Source of the DNA: Xylaria sp. FL1777 | Taxonomy: Eukaryota > Ascomycota > Sordariomycetes > Xylariales > Xylariaceae | Reading direction: 5' to 3' | NCBI GenBank assembly: GCA_022578965.1 | Contig: MU400680.1 | Location: forward strand, 26,076 to 90,075 | DNA: 64,000 bases | Made by a program: the position numbers and the translations under genes | The notes under the pieces: generated by a model | The model's input: only the letters and a program-made list of their open reading frames with translations | What the model was told of the DNA's origin: nothing | Databases searched by the model: none | In this document: piece by piece, positions 1 through 11,317 of the stretch | Layout of the letters: every line of letters begins with the position of its first letter | Numbering within the stretch: the stretch's first letter is position 1

Positions 1-2076
1 CCGGACCAACGGGTGGAATAGAACGAGACGCGAGAGCAGGACTGTCGACTACCGCGGTGGACGGAGTCGGCTGTGGCAGTTTGTCGTTACGGGGCCGCTT
101 CTTGTTATCTTTGGTCGCACTCGGAGGAGGCGCGAAATTCCCAACGGGGGGCATCTTTTGGTTGTCTTTGGCAGTGTGCCCCGGCTGAGGTGTGGTCTGT
201 GTGAGGCCGGTCATGGCGAGGACATCGTCAGGCCGTGCACCATTCTTGTTCGAGGCGGCCGACTCGGGGAGAAACTGCTTAAAATCTTCAAGCAGATCGG
301 GAGCTGTGCTGAAGAGGCTGGTGACTTGAGCATAGACCTCTTGTATGGGCTTGGACTCGCGTTGGTAAGTCTGGAGAATCTCGAGGAACTGTTTGTAGAT
401 TTCGGGCTTGTCCTGAAAACGGTTCTGCGCGGGAGAAAATGTTAGGGCGAATGCAAAAAGGGTGCAGGTATTGTATTGTCCTCGTACAGAAAAGTTTTGA
501 AATGGCGATAGAAGTGGGGGCAAGGTATCTCACCTTGATTTTGTTTACGTAGCTAATGGCATGGTTGAACTCGACTGGCCCGCGCTTCTCCATGTTCGCC
601 TGCTGATTGCTGCCCCCGTTCGGGCCGCCAGACGGCATCGGTGTAGGCGTCAGGGCGTTACGGCCGGTTGGCTGTGCGTTCGGAGTGGTCGAATTGTTCT
701 GTGCTTGTGCAGTCGATCTTTGCGGGTGCGGCCCTCCACCTCCACTTCCGCCAGGCGCATCGAAAGGAACAGGCTCACGATGGGCTGGCCCGACAATGTT
801 TGCCCCGTTCGTTGCTGGGGCGCTAAACTGGGCTTCGGGGCTCTCGATGCTGTTGTGCGGTTGGGACTGCTGCCAGTTGTTGTTTCGATGGTTGAAGAAG
901 GCACCCGGGCCGGACTGCCCGTGCGCGCCCTCGGCTTGATTTGCCCTTCCAGTAATGGACTGGACCGTAGTGCCCATAGGCGTGGTTACTCGGATGGTAT
1001 TGGGGTCGTTGCCAGCACCACATTCAATTCTGTATCCGGGCGGCAGAAACGTGTTGAAACCTTGAATGAGGGTAGGATGGCCCGCGAAAAGCTCCGAAAC
1101 GCGATTGATTACGCCTGGCGTGTCGATGCTAGTGAATAGACATCAGAGCTTGCGCGGTGGGGAAGATAAATGGGTATCCCTTACCTCTGACTCTTGAAGT
1201 CTTTCATTATGTCCAAAAACTTATTGTACACGTCTGGTTGGTCGGCAAACTGTACCTTCACCTGGTCAAGATAGCTGAGAGCATCCTAAGGAAAGTAGGT
1301 GTTAGCTTTCCCATGAGCTAAACAGCACCACGACGAGGTTTAGCTTGGGTGCCAGACTTCAGCATCCAGCTCAGTACAAACAAACTAGATTAGGGGAAGA
1401 AGCTGATGCGAGTTGGTAGGAAGAGAACATTACAAGCGCATGTGAGAGGGCTGCCACCCAGGCAACCCTGTTATAGCACAGGCCCTAGTTACTAGGTGTA
1501 GAGTCTGTAGCTTACATTGAGAATGGGCTGTTGTCCCTGTTGCAGAGCGCCGCTATTGCTGCCAGCACTGCCAGCAGGCATGTGAGCATTGGAGGCAGAC
1601 ATAACGGCCCCTGCACCACCGCCGCCGCCGCCGCTGCTGCTGCTGCTGCCGAAGGGTATGCTCTGGCCTGGGCGAGCGCTCTCTTGTTGCAGCGGACCGC
1701 CAAAGACCGGACCAGCACCGCCAGCAGACCCCGCAGGACCGGAGGAAGGGCCACCGATGGCACCAAACATCTGGTTCGAGGCATTCTGCGCATTATGTGG
1801 GTGAGGCCGATTCGCGTCGTTCGCCAGAGGTCCGCCGAACGCATTCACTGGGCCGGGTGGCGCGCCGAGAGGGATCGGAGGGCCCGAGCCCCCATGGTTT
1901 GCTAGGAGACCACCTGGACTGTGGATGACACCGGAGATGCGCGAAGCAACGGGCTGATGAATCTGGAGGGACGCGGTGTTGCTGTGGTGAGGCGTGCCGG
2001 TCGGGTACGGCTCACGATGGTGCCGCTCTGCGGACTCGCGATCTCGATGCGAGACGTCGTCTGCGTGAGAGTTCAT
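1..2076 (-). CDS. sin3: Sin3 paired amphipathic helix transcriptional corepressor, N-terminal part (runs off the window)
   Basis: Scaffold subunit of the Rpd3-type histone deacetylase complex in the nucleus; its PAH domains bind DNA-bound repressors. I read four exons: 2076-1516, 1285-1185, 1128-534 and 424-1, with GTAAGC, GTAAGG and GTGAG donors and in-phase joins. Residues 1-180 are a disordered Gly/Ser/Pro/Asn-rich leader with a Ser5-Gly6 run encoded by a GCC/GCT microsatellite near 1617-1650. PAH1 spans about residues 182-245 and contains [13 protein letters not shown], the usual first helix. After a second low-complexity linker, PAH2 starts near residue 405 with [12 protein letters not shown] and continues with the [11 protein letters not shown] helix. 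The third PAH, the HDAC-interaction region and the C-terminus lie beyond the window start. The ATG at 2074-2076 opens the long first exon. The PAH sequences are highly conserved, so the family call is secure; only the exact disordered ends are uncertain. Confidence 0.93.
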
Positions 2077-3765
2077 GGCTCGTCGACACCGGCGGACTAA
2101 TCATGGACAAGCAGGAATCAGCACATGCACGACTTTCACAGCGGATCGGTCGACTATAGAAACCAGGACGACGCGACCCGTGTCAGGAGGCGTCTCGACG
2201 ATGCCGAATCCGACAGCGTTGTTGTCGCGCGCGGTCTCATTATGTGTTCAGGAGCGCTAGAAACAAAGAACTATCCAGAATCTAAGCTGTATATGGTGGC
2301 ACTTACTTTCTACATGGAAAATATGACCTAGATAGGAGGGCGCTTATACTAGTACTGGGGAATAAGAAGAGACACGAGATGACGACAATGCAGGCTTTAG
2401 AAAAACGAGGACATCTGGGCAGCGCTATTGAGCGAGCTGTCGCACGCGGATCCAGTCCATGGCATCTCCTGAAGCACTCCAACGATAAGCCGATAAGTCG
2501 ATAAGCACGGGGCGTCATGTGCCGATAGACCCACGATAAGCTTGTTTGAGCGGTGAAGAGTAGCATAATTCGGAGGAAGCCCACATCATCCACCGCTCTC
2601 GGCTTGGTCCTAGACTAGGATACGGGGCTTACTCGAAACAACCTTGGAGTGGCTTACTAGTACTCCGTTCAGCCCAAGCTTTCCGATCGATGGTTACGTG
2701 CGTGGTACCTTACATATTAATCGGTACAAATCTCCAGTTCGTAGAAGGGCTTGTATATTACCTATAGAACCTGACGATAGTACGGTGAATATAAAGAGCA
2801 GAGCTACAATATGTATTTACCTAGTTACCTATAATGCGTTGCTAACTACCTAGTAATGAACTCAATACCTTCGAGCTTCTAGTTTCGATAACTACTTAGG
2901 TAGTAGCTACCTAAGATTTATAAGTTGTTTTATGTGTTTCAACTTACCTACCTAGGTAGGTAGGCTTAATCAAGCGCCTAGCAATCAAGGGAGAGATATT
3001 TGGACCTCCCAGGAGACTGGTTTAAGTATGTTTGCTGGCCACTGTGAGACATTTTGCAAGAGCCACAAAGTGTATGCATCGCAGAGTCACACATGCCTGA
3101 TTCATTTGCCCCTGAGAATGAAACCGAGGCAATTAAACTTTTAAACTGTACCGACTATTTAGGCCCGTCAAGTCGTGTAATAGGATATTTATATTTTTAC
3201 AAACACTTTCATCACCTGACACCAACAGATCTAGCTGAAAACGAACGGAAGATCTTACGAAACGTTGCACTGCATACAAACGTCTGATAGCCAAGTATGT
3301 GTGAAATCTCAAATGCTACGGCTGTGAAATATATCCACACCTAGAGAGTTTTCCCCTCCTTATACTTAAGTCGTTCTGCCAGGACTACGTGTTCCCCTGT
3401 TCGAGAACCCGTCAAGCCGTAACGACGTAAAACGCTAGACTAATCTATCGCGTACCTGATCAACCGGCAAACAGTTCATCTAATAATGAATTGCTATATC
3501 CCAACTTCCCTTAAAACATACCGGCGTGCTTGAGACTAGCTAGCATGAAGGACGGCATGAAGTAAACATAAACTACGACGGTGTTAATAGAACTACAGTA
3601 ACATGTTGAAGAAAACCATCATAACCGCGCCAGCCACATATCCAAGTGACCTATCAAAGAGACTCAACCAATATCGTTATGTGGAGTTTATTCCGGTTCG
3701 GTTGAGGTAGGGGGTATCGTCTGTAATATCGAACGGAAGAATCTATTCTCGCGGCGTGAAACGTA
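2077..3765. other. Intergenic: sin3 upstream region and FAS1-gene downstream region
   Basis: No convincing gene. About 1.7 kb with short open frames that match nothing I know and lack splice context. It holds the sin3 promoter side (near 2077-2300) and AT-rich DNA rich in CTAC/GTAG words, including an ACCTAGGT palindrome at 2950-2957 inside a longer GTAG/CTAC array. Confidence 0.6.
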
Positions 3766-4436
3766 CTATGCATATTTTCGCACCGACTTGATAATCCAGA
3801 CCTCGCCATTCCCAACCTTGCTCGCAACGCTCTGAATCTCAATACCGCCAGGCTGCAACTAAAGTTCAAGTAAGTGAGAATATGTAGCAAATGAGCCGAC
3901 AAATCGGCACTTACCAGCATAGCACCATCCTTCATCTCCCACCAGATCTCCTTGTCGCCATCAAGCAACGACCGGCTCCGCTCATTCTCTCGCCACGGAC
4001 TGGACGGGACGACATGGGCCTGGACGAACCTCCGGATATTCCTGCGGGCCCTCTCCTGTCCCTCTTCCCCATCATACGCGGTGGCGCCGAGGGCATTATA
4101 CTCGTTGGGGTCTTCCCAGGGCTTTCCGGGCAATTTGTCGATGGCTGAGTTAAGCGGGGCCAAGACGGTGCTATTCGTGGCAGAGTCATCGAGGCGTCTA
4201 GCTACGGCCTCGACTTCGCGCACGAACCCCGCAAAGACGTTGACGCTGCGGTCGCGGCCCATGACATCCGATATCAGGACACCGGGTTGCGATAACGTGT
4301 GCTGGTCCTTTGACATGGCGGAATCGAGGGGTATTTGACTGTCCGTGTCTGGATCCAAAAGGTTACGCGATGAAAGATGGTGGGCCGATACTGACACCAC
4401 AAGTACGGGGAGTAAAGATATTAATGGAAGCCTCAT
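3766..4436 (-). CDS. Small secreted or vacuolar FAS1 (fasciclin) domain protein
   Basis: Two exons, 4436-3915 and 3858-3766, joined in phase 0 across a 56-base intron (GTAAGT donor, CTTTAG acceptor); 204 residues. The open frame begins upstream at 4496, but I chose the Met at 4436 because it starts a clean signal peptide (MRLPLISLLPVLVVSVSA). The mature part is one FAS1 domain: a VNVFAGFVREVEAVARRL helix, the core TVLAPLNSAID, the segment KPWEDPNEYNALGA, an AHVVP strand, then the second-exon strand GIEIQSVASKVGNGEVWII that closes the fold. FAS1 domains mediate adhesion or protein contacts; fungal members of this size sit in the vacuole or secretory path. Substrate and partner are unknown. There is no visible C-terminal membrane anchor. 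Confidence 0.82.
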
Positions 4437-5397
4437 TTTGGTGCGGGCACGATATATACTTAAGTAAGTGGCTGCTGTCGTACGTTGGGAGCACATACGC
4501 AGTAAGACGATTGCTTGGAAGTTGCTGAGCCGTCTGATGACATCATTATGCCAGGTCTCGTCTGCTAGTCGCCGGATGTTGCCAGCTGCTCTATTATATT
4601 GAAGACTTATGTAGGAACTACAGATGTTTCACAAAACGAAACCATCTCACCATACATGTACCTAAGTAACTACTACCTACCTAATGAGTTAAGCAATCTA
4701 TCTACATAGGTATGTAGGTACTTCAGGTATAGTTGAGGTATCCCATCAGGTCTCAACCAAAAATCAAGTCCCGTACCTACTACGGTTCTATCAAAGGCAC
4801 ATCTGAAAGATGACGATGCTCTATTTTTACGTACGAGAGGTTATACAGGATGTCTGTCTACACAAAATGCGTGATGATGATTATTACTTAATAGTTTACA
4901 CCAGGCGTCATTTAACAAACCCGAATAGAAATAAACCATATTGATGCCTTGGAATTCTTCCTTGTGTAGGTAGGAATCCACGTCCATCCGATTGCGGGTA
5001 GGCCAGATTTCCCGGCGTTATTAGGTATTACAGTGAGGATATTGTCTCTCCGTGTTGAAATTTAAATTCATACTAGCTAGGTAATCAGACAAGAGCAGGA
5101 ATCACAGTCTACGATCCGGCATGATGGATCAAGACTACCTAGGTACCTAGGTAGTTAAAAGATGCCCCATCCGTCCCAGATCTCAGAACTCGAACAACTA
5201 GATAATAGCTAATGCCGCAAGGCCATACCAAACAGCCCCTTCATCCCGAACATAAAATTTCTTGCCACCGGAATACCACTCATTTAACCTTCACCCTCGT
5301 CGAGACCCAAAGCATCAGCTCGACAGACGGAATGACCGCGTATGACGGCCCGTTCAAATCAGGTACCGGAACGCAACACGACAGAGCAATCCTGGTT
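4437..5397. other. Intergenic between the FAS1 gene and the 722-residue protein gene
   Basis: No gene seen. AT-rich, with GTAG/CTAC words. One TACGCAGTA copy (4496-4504) lies about 60 bases upstream of the FAS1 start codon. Two adjacent ACCTAGGT palindromes lie at 5137-5152. The stretch contains the FAS1 promoter and the 3' flank of the next gene. Confidence 0.6.
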
Positions 5398-7566
5398 TCA
5401 AGGCTCCAGCTCTCTCAGCTGGAAGAACCGCCAGTACGTTAGCACCCACATATACTGCAAACGGTCCCAGACAGTCTCGAGGGGGAGCTTTTCCCAGCCC
5501 GGAGGACCGCCGGCCGCGAAGGGGTCGAAGGGCGCCTTGTGCGTCCACGGGGGTGTGGGTTTGCCTGCCAACTTCGCAATGGCCATCTCCTTGAACCACT
5601 TGCGCCGTCGTCTCTCTTCCCGCGGGTCCAGCAGGTAGTTGCCCGAGTCGGGCAGCTTCGGGTGCAGAACAGCGTTGAGGATGATTCGGCCGTTGGCAAT
5701 CTCCTCGTCCGTCAGGACTACCTCCTGCACTTCGTTCTTCTCTTGCTTCAATTTCCGTTTCTCCTTCTCCACTTCACCATCATCATTCTCATCCTCGTCC
5801 TCGTCCTCACCGTCATCCTCTTCCTGCTCTTCTGACGATGAAGACTCCAACTCATCGGAATCGCCAAAAACCGAATCCTGTTCTGTAGGCTTCGTTCTCT
5901 TGGAAGACGCAGGTTTCTCGCCGTCAAGCTCCTCCTTCATTTCACGCCACCGTGTGATATTATTCGCGCGATCATCTATTTGAGCCGTAATCGTGTCCCA
6001 CAGCTCTTGAGTGATGTTTTGGCGTTCCAGGGTGATCAGTTCAGAGACATTCCATGCCTCTTCGTACAGAATCCAGTCATCGAGTCGTCCCTTTAACCCA
6101 TCTCTTATCTCCTGCAGCGATGCTGACGGCTCTCCGGAGAGCAGACCCAAGGTATACATAGAGCGAACCAACTTGAGTTTATATGCCGCGAGCCGCAACT
6201 GCTTTGACTTGGCCGGGGTAGTGGCTGTTTCTATGAGCTTATGCACGTTGGCACGCGCCCATTTGAGCTCCCTTGTTGCGCGTTCCAGCCAGGCCTTTCT
6301 CTCGTTAGGCGTCTGCGGACGCTTCGCCTTGTTGGTAGGAGTCCCGAACCGCCTCTTGTAGATCTCGTCGATGATGGACCGTAAGTCATTCCGGTACGCC
6401 ACTAGCGTTGTCTTGCGGATTTCCACGGTTGGCGTTACAAGTCTGTCGCTATCCGGCCTATCCACATCCCCTTCCTCCCCCAGGTCCGTGTACTTGCTAT
6501 CGCGCAGGATGTCCTCGACATCAGCAGCGGCATTGACACTCGTCATAGTGTAACCCCATTTGGTTCGAGGTTTTTTAGAGCCATGGTATTTGCCAACTTT
6601 CGAGTGTCTTTTTTGTTCTTTCTCCCTTTTTGTCCCCTTCGTATTTTCCTTTTCCTTCTGCTCTTTTTGCTTCTTCCACGTCTTTTTGGTTGCCTGCTTT
6701 CGTTTATTCGCGAATGACTTCTCTTTCGTGTTCTTGGATTCTTGCTTCACTTCCTCATCCGCCGCCTTTTGGGCTACTTCGTCCAGACTGGCTTGCTGAG
6801 CATCAGTAAGCGGTGAGCCCAGTCTTGACTTGATGCTAATAACCCCCGGTCGCCTACCCTTCCCATAGAAGAACTCGTCGCTTCCGTAAGGGTATTCAAC
6901 ATAGGACGGTCTTGTTTTGTTATAGAAGAATTCCTCTCCAGGATTGGCGTACTCTTCTGGTAGATGTAGAGCCCTAAGGGCAGACCGTAATAAGCGGTAT
7001 GATCCGATAGCGTACAGTTCATGTTGCATTTGTTTGTTTTCCGGGTCTTTTTCTAACCTGCTGAATTCCTCAAATATTTCTTCGAACTCATCGTTCGGAT
7101 TTAGATCGCTGCCATCGGCATTCCACGCTCCTCGTGGCGGAGGCCTGATTCTGTTTAACTGACTGGCCATTTTTACAATATGCACCATCAAGCCATCGGC
7201 GGTGCAATCAGGTCTTTCAGAAAGCCTGAGCATGGCTTCCAGCAACCCTTTGTGTACTTGAGTAAGACTGCCATCCGTCTTCCTGATATGCTCAACAGAC
7301 TTGGGGAGGAGTGCCAGAAGGCGTGAAAACAGAGCGTCTAATCCATCCTTGAGATTCTCGTCGACATCATCCTTCCACTTTTCGTTTGTAACAAGTTGCA
7401 TGGTATCAACGATCCCCGAGTACGTAGAGAGAAAGAATTCTTCAGCGTTGGCATATTTTTTCTTGTCTAATTCGGCGAAATTTGTACTAAACCCGGTTTC
7501 AAGATGGCCGACGACGGTAGTTAGATCGTCGAACCTCTCATGCGGAGGTTTCTGGAGTGTAGCCAT
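5398..7566 (-). CDS. Uncharacterised charged, partly disordered protein
   Basis: One uninterrupted frame of 722 residues from an ATG at 7566. I do not recognise the family. The N-terminal third (residues 1-250) looks helical and folded and has a repeated Tyr/Phe-rich stretch (EEFFYNKTRP, then DEFFYGKGRRP, about residues 215-240). Residues about 275-340 are very Lys/Glu-rich with several basic clusters that could be nuclear localisation signals. The middle (about 380-560) is again helical with many Trp/Leu positions. A Ser/Glu/Asp run near 575-610 is followed by a conserved-looking C-terminal block that includes NGRIILNAVLHPKLP, WTHKAPFDPFAAGGPPGWEKLP and WVLTYWRFFQ. The ending reads like a real domain, not random frame. 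No enzyme motif is visible. A nuclear or chromatin-related role is only a guess from charge. The length without stops and biased composition make it a real gene. Confidence 0.8.
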   Translation of the reverse strand: MATLQKPPHERFDDLTTVVGHLETGFSTNFAELDKKKYANAEEFFLSTYSGIVDTMQLVTNEKWKDDVDENLKDGLDALFSRLLALLPKSVEHIRKTDGSLTQVHKGLLEAMLRLSERPDCTADGLMVHIVKMASQLNRIRPPPRGAWNADGSDLNPNDEFEEIFEEFSRLEKDPENKQMQHELYAIGSYRLLRSALRALHLPEEYANPGEEFFYNKTRPSYVEYPYGSDEFFYGKGRRPGVISIKSRLGSPLTDAQQASLDEVAQKAADEEVKQESKNTKEKSFANKRKQATKKTWKKQKEQKEKENTKGTKREKEQKRHSKVGKYHGSKKPRTKWGYTMTSVNAAADVEDILRDSKYTDLGEEGDVDRPDSDRLVTPTVEIRKTTLVAYRNDLRSIIDEIYKRRFGTPTNKAKRPQTPNERKAWLERATRELKWARANVHKLIETATTPAKSKQLRLAAYKLKLVRSMYTLGLLSGEPSASLQEIRDGLKGRLDDWILYEEAWNVSELITLERQNITQELWDTITAQIDDRANNITRWREMKEELDGEKPASSKRTKPTEQDSVFGDSDELESSSSEEQEEDDGEDEDEDENDDGEVEKEKRKLKQEKNEVQEVVLTDEEIANGRIILNAVLHPKLPDSGNYLLDPREERRRRKWFKEMAIAKLAGKPTPPWTHKAPFDPFAAGGPPGWEKLPLETVWDRLQYMWVLTYWRFFQLRELEP

Positions 7567-8030
7567 GATATCAGTGGATGGTTCGTAAACTGTAACTGTG
7601 GAAGTGTATGGTCAAGTCTTTGGAGGAAAGCTCGAGATGATCGGGCATGCCGCGGAGTGATAAACAAGAGGCCAACATGATAAGCCAAATGACAGAAACA
7701 AAGCGGATGAACTCTCCAATGCTTTCAGCTTAAACCGGACTTGGGACAAAGCCAAGTTCTAAGCTAATGATCGCACTCATCCACATTCCAGTTGAAGAGA
7801 TAGCCATGGTAGACAATGCGGTTGACTTCCAGCCGTTTCCGGGACACTACATAAATGCGAAATTAAAGTCCTTCTTTATCTGCCTATAGTACATGGGCTT
7901 CAAGTATCCTACGTCGAATTTACGGTGGGTAGAGGTACCAGCCCATGTTAAAAATTCTTCCCTTGGTTTGTTCTTCTGTTTGGTTTAGTGATTAGTAAAC
8001 ATTTTATGTTCCATCGCAGGCAGGTGAAAA
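7567..8030. other. Divergent promoter region
   Basis: 464 bases separating two start codons on opposite strands, so it should contain both promoters. I see no clear TATA box. An in-frame TGA at 8025-8027 just before the SET gene start supports the ATG at 8031. Confidence 0.6.
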
Positions 8031-9513
8031 ATGCACGACATGGCTCATAATTTAACTACCGACGAGCCATTCGAGGTTCGGGACGCTGGGACGGGCAGAG
8101 GCCTCGGCTGTTTTGCTACGAGGGACATCAAACCCGGCGAAGTAGTGCTTGTAGACTATACATCGATTCACTGGGTCAATAACATTCACTGGTATGGCAG
8201 GCTCTACAGGATAATCGAGAGATACGAGGCCGCAGAGGAGAATGAAAAACTAGAGTGGGCTTCCCTCCACAGTATATAGTCCAGACTTTGTGGAAGAGTA
8301 CAGAAGAGGTTTGCGTCTAGGGAGGCCGGATGGGACGTACCTTGAGGAGGAGAAGCAGGATGAGTATCTCAGACTGATCCAAGCGGCCGACAGCAATGCC
8401 TATGGCACTAGTAAGACTACTGAGGATGCACTATTTTTGAGGGCATCTAGGTTTAATCACTCGGTTAGTGCAATCTAGTTAGGATCTGCCCCTTCTCGCC
8501 GCTGCCTACCTAGGTATTCTTTAGACATGCAAGTTATATTTTTGATTTAATTCACTAATTGCTCATCGGTCCCCCCCACACATCGTGCCAAGTTGCCCTT
8601 GAAACCTAACTCTGAGTAAACAGTGCGATCCAAATTTGTCTTACGAAGTCTTTGAGGGAACGTACCGTTGGGTTGGTAGAGCGTCACGTCACATTGCGAA
8701 GGGGGAAGAAATACTCGTTACTTACCTAGCGAATCATAGTCGTAGAGAAGAGCGGGCCAAGTTGGCCCGAGAAGTCTGGGGTTTCTCTTGTGACTGTCCC
8801 AAGTGTAACGATGGAATAGATACATATACAGCTTCGCTTATACGAGCACGAAATGCGGCAAACGCCTTTGAGCCAGAGAAAACTGAGCCGCCGCCCATCT
8901 TTGTTGACGATCTTGAGGCGATGGCAGAGCGACTCAAATTTCGGACGGAATTATTGAGAGAGATTGTCGGGTCACAGAAACATCACCACGAGGATCCATC
9001 ACGTCGAAGAGAGTTAACGTTCGGGTAAGCATAAGGGATTGGGTGGATGATGGGCGATGGGTAACTTGAACTAACGGGCCTGGAAAGATTATATGACGCC
9101 GCTATATTCCATCGAGACTATTGGGGTTATTGGATGGGACAAGACGATAACGATGATGCTACTGACGGGGGCAAAGCCAGGACGCAAGAAGCGATAAAAC
9201 ATATAGCACTAGATCGAGAGTACTCCTCAGAGGCGGCGTTCTGGGCGAAAACTGCGTGGCCAGACACAGACGAAAGTAAGTCAGGGTTGCAGCCATGTTC
9301 TCCTCATGGCTGTCATCTAGGCTAGGGATTACTCGACATGACAAGTTGTCTCTAGTAATCATGCGATACGGAATTCTATATATCTTGTTACTAACTAGAG
9401 ACGGTGTAGTGGTCCACTTGCTAGCGAAGGAAGCTCGGAAGGTCGAGAAAGCGTGGGAGGAATTGCGAGAGAGCCTAGGCCTTGGAGAAGATATAAATTT
9501 GGATCAAGTTTGA
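8031..9513 (+). CDS. SET-domain protein (putative lysine methyltransferase), apparently frameshifted
   Basis: Exons read 8031-8463, 8624-9024, 9088-9275 and 9401-9513. Splice junctions are all in phase: GTTAGT donor/AACAG acceptor, GTAAGC/AAAG, GTAAGT/TAGAG. SET signatures: RGLGCFATRDIKPGEVVLVD at the start, RFNHSCDPN across the first intron (the NHS/C-x-P substrate and cofactor motif), GEEILVTYLANHSRREERAKL, and a zinc-binding post-SET-like CDCPKC. The C-terminal half is an acidic helical tail. One problem: the first exon changes frame at about 8271-8275. Frame one runs ...WASLHS then hits TAG at 8277-8279; the continuation (YSPDFVEEYRRGL...) is one base further. No normal intron can repair this; the only GT...AG that would is 13 bases. 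Either an assembly error or a recent inactivation. A second ATG at 8040 is an equally possible start. Confidence 0.72.
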
Positions 9514-11317
9514 GCTGCTTGGGATACCGAGAGGATTTGCGATGGCGGACCTTTCAATGTATGTGCAATGTTAATTCTCACGTAGTTTTTACGGTGAAAG
9601 AAAGGAACAATAGGTAGTTAATCGTATTTAAGCGGCCGATGGAAAAGTATATAGGCGGTTCTGTTTGCTGGCGGACAGGTGGCAGCAGGTGAGAGCTGTA
9701 ATATGTATGATAGCGAGTTTCTCTTTGCAGTGACTTTCACATGTCAGTGATTTTCGGAGTAAGAAGCGGCTTAAAAACGCGACGGATCAGCTGCCAATTA
9801 ATACATTACTCCAGAACTACTATCCTTCTAAGTCGCATGTACACTAGACTAGAGTCCTACAGTCCTACCCAAACAACTAATACGTAGTAGGTATATAGGT
9901 CAGATGTAAGCCTGTAGGCACCTACCTAGGTGTAGTACTGTAAGTATACCTATAGTCCATATGTAGTATAGGTACGACAAATTGATAACAAATCTGGGGA
10001 ATCTGGGGAGCTTGTAAGGCTACATACTGCGTATTAGGTACCCATCTGTAGCCTCCCCTTTAGATGCCATTGAGCACGAGACATATTCACATGTCTTTCC
10101 CCCTTTCTTTCCTATGGAAGCCGAGCTGCTGGTGATGTCCCAACAAATACCGTGTACAACATCATGTTATCATTCATGGCTGATATTTATAGGCATAACC
10201 GCATACTCAGTTTATGTCTAAGATGTACTCCTCTTATGAGAGTTTATATTTTTAATAGGTAGCTATACTACTTAACTTAGGTATATAGGCACGTCTACCG
10301 ATTTATAAGTACATGAATGTGTACATGTAATGAGGGTCACTTAATCATCTGTAATTGGTTATTGACGGCACTCGGCTGTAGCCGGAATTGGATAAAGCCT
10401 CGGCAATTTTCCTCGTTCGTACGAATACATACCTAGGTACGAGGGTACATGAGTGACGACATAAACCTCCAGTGACAGGTATAGAATAAGGCACAGTCTC
10501 TGTGTACTCGTGGTCTAATAACAAGTGGTGATTAGTTTATTACCTCAGTAGCAATTTGATACCAGTTCTGATACCAGTATAGGAATTACTTAAGATACCG
10601 GTATTTCGAGTCATTCGGTTGAGTTCAAAATCTACTTGACAGTGTACCTAAAAGAGGCAAAAACCGGCGGATTGCACTCCATACCTGTTATTTTGGCTTG
10701 GAGTCGAAAAGTTGGTGGAGAGTGGGCTTTTTGGGGGAGTTGGGGGAGGCTGTTTTGATCTGGGGGTTCGGGCTACACCGTACACTAAAATGTAGGTACC
10801 TAGTACAAAGTATGGCGGCCTAAGAGAGGTACCTACGCTACCTACAACAACCGTGTCGGCAGCACCCATGGTACTGCGTGGTAGGTAGCCATACTACCTA
10901 CCTAAAACAAAGTGTGGAGATGCGTGGGCCCCAGACGACCTCGGCTTATACTGTACCGTACCTGCCACGAGACCCCCGTTCGACTTGTGCACGAATCAGC
11001 GTGTCTGCAATTCCCAATTCCCTGACTTATACCTAGGTATTACCTTAGGTACTTAGACACATAGCACAGCTAGCTTCGTCACTGTACTGAACGTACCTAC
11101 TTCTTCTCACCGTTCGCGCCGGAATATCAACTCGACGCATTCCTACTCTCCCTTCCTCTTCATTCATCATTCCTCTCCCATCTTTTATCTCGCCATCCTC
11201 CAGCCTTCTCTCCTCTGCTCTGCTCTGCTCTCCCACCCTCCCTGATTCTTTGATTTACTTCTCATCTTGATACGCTTCTCTACCGCTCACAGTACTCGCG
11301 CCGGCGATTCGTGCAAG
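9514..11317. other. Intergenic, AT-rich with dispersed short palindromes
   Basis: No convincing gene in 1.8 kb. It holds ACCTAGGT at 9924-9931, 10431-10438 and 11031-11038, TACTGCGTA at 10025-10033, and a near copy (TACTGCGTG) at about 10872. The last 180 bases are the fumarate reductase promoter. Confidence 0.6.
11135..11275 (+). promoter_or_regulatory. CT-rich core promoter / 5' leader of the fumarate reductase gene
   Basis: A strongly pyrimidine-biased stretch (runs such as CTCTCCCTTCCTCTTC and the repeat CTCTGCTCTGCTCTGCTCTC) lies just upstream of the ATG at 11318. Such tracts commonly precede transcription starts of highly expressed filamentous-fungal genes. No TATA box is evident. Confidence 0.45.

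Noticed and set aside
288..1139. Overlapping plus- and minus-strand frames within sin3
   Set aside because: They are shadows of GC-rich low-complexity sin3 exons or unspliced readings of the same exon.
8272..8284. A 13-base GT...AG intron that would repair the SET gene frame
   Set aside because: Far shorter than any functional fungal spliceosomal intron and without a branch site.
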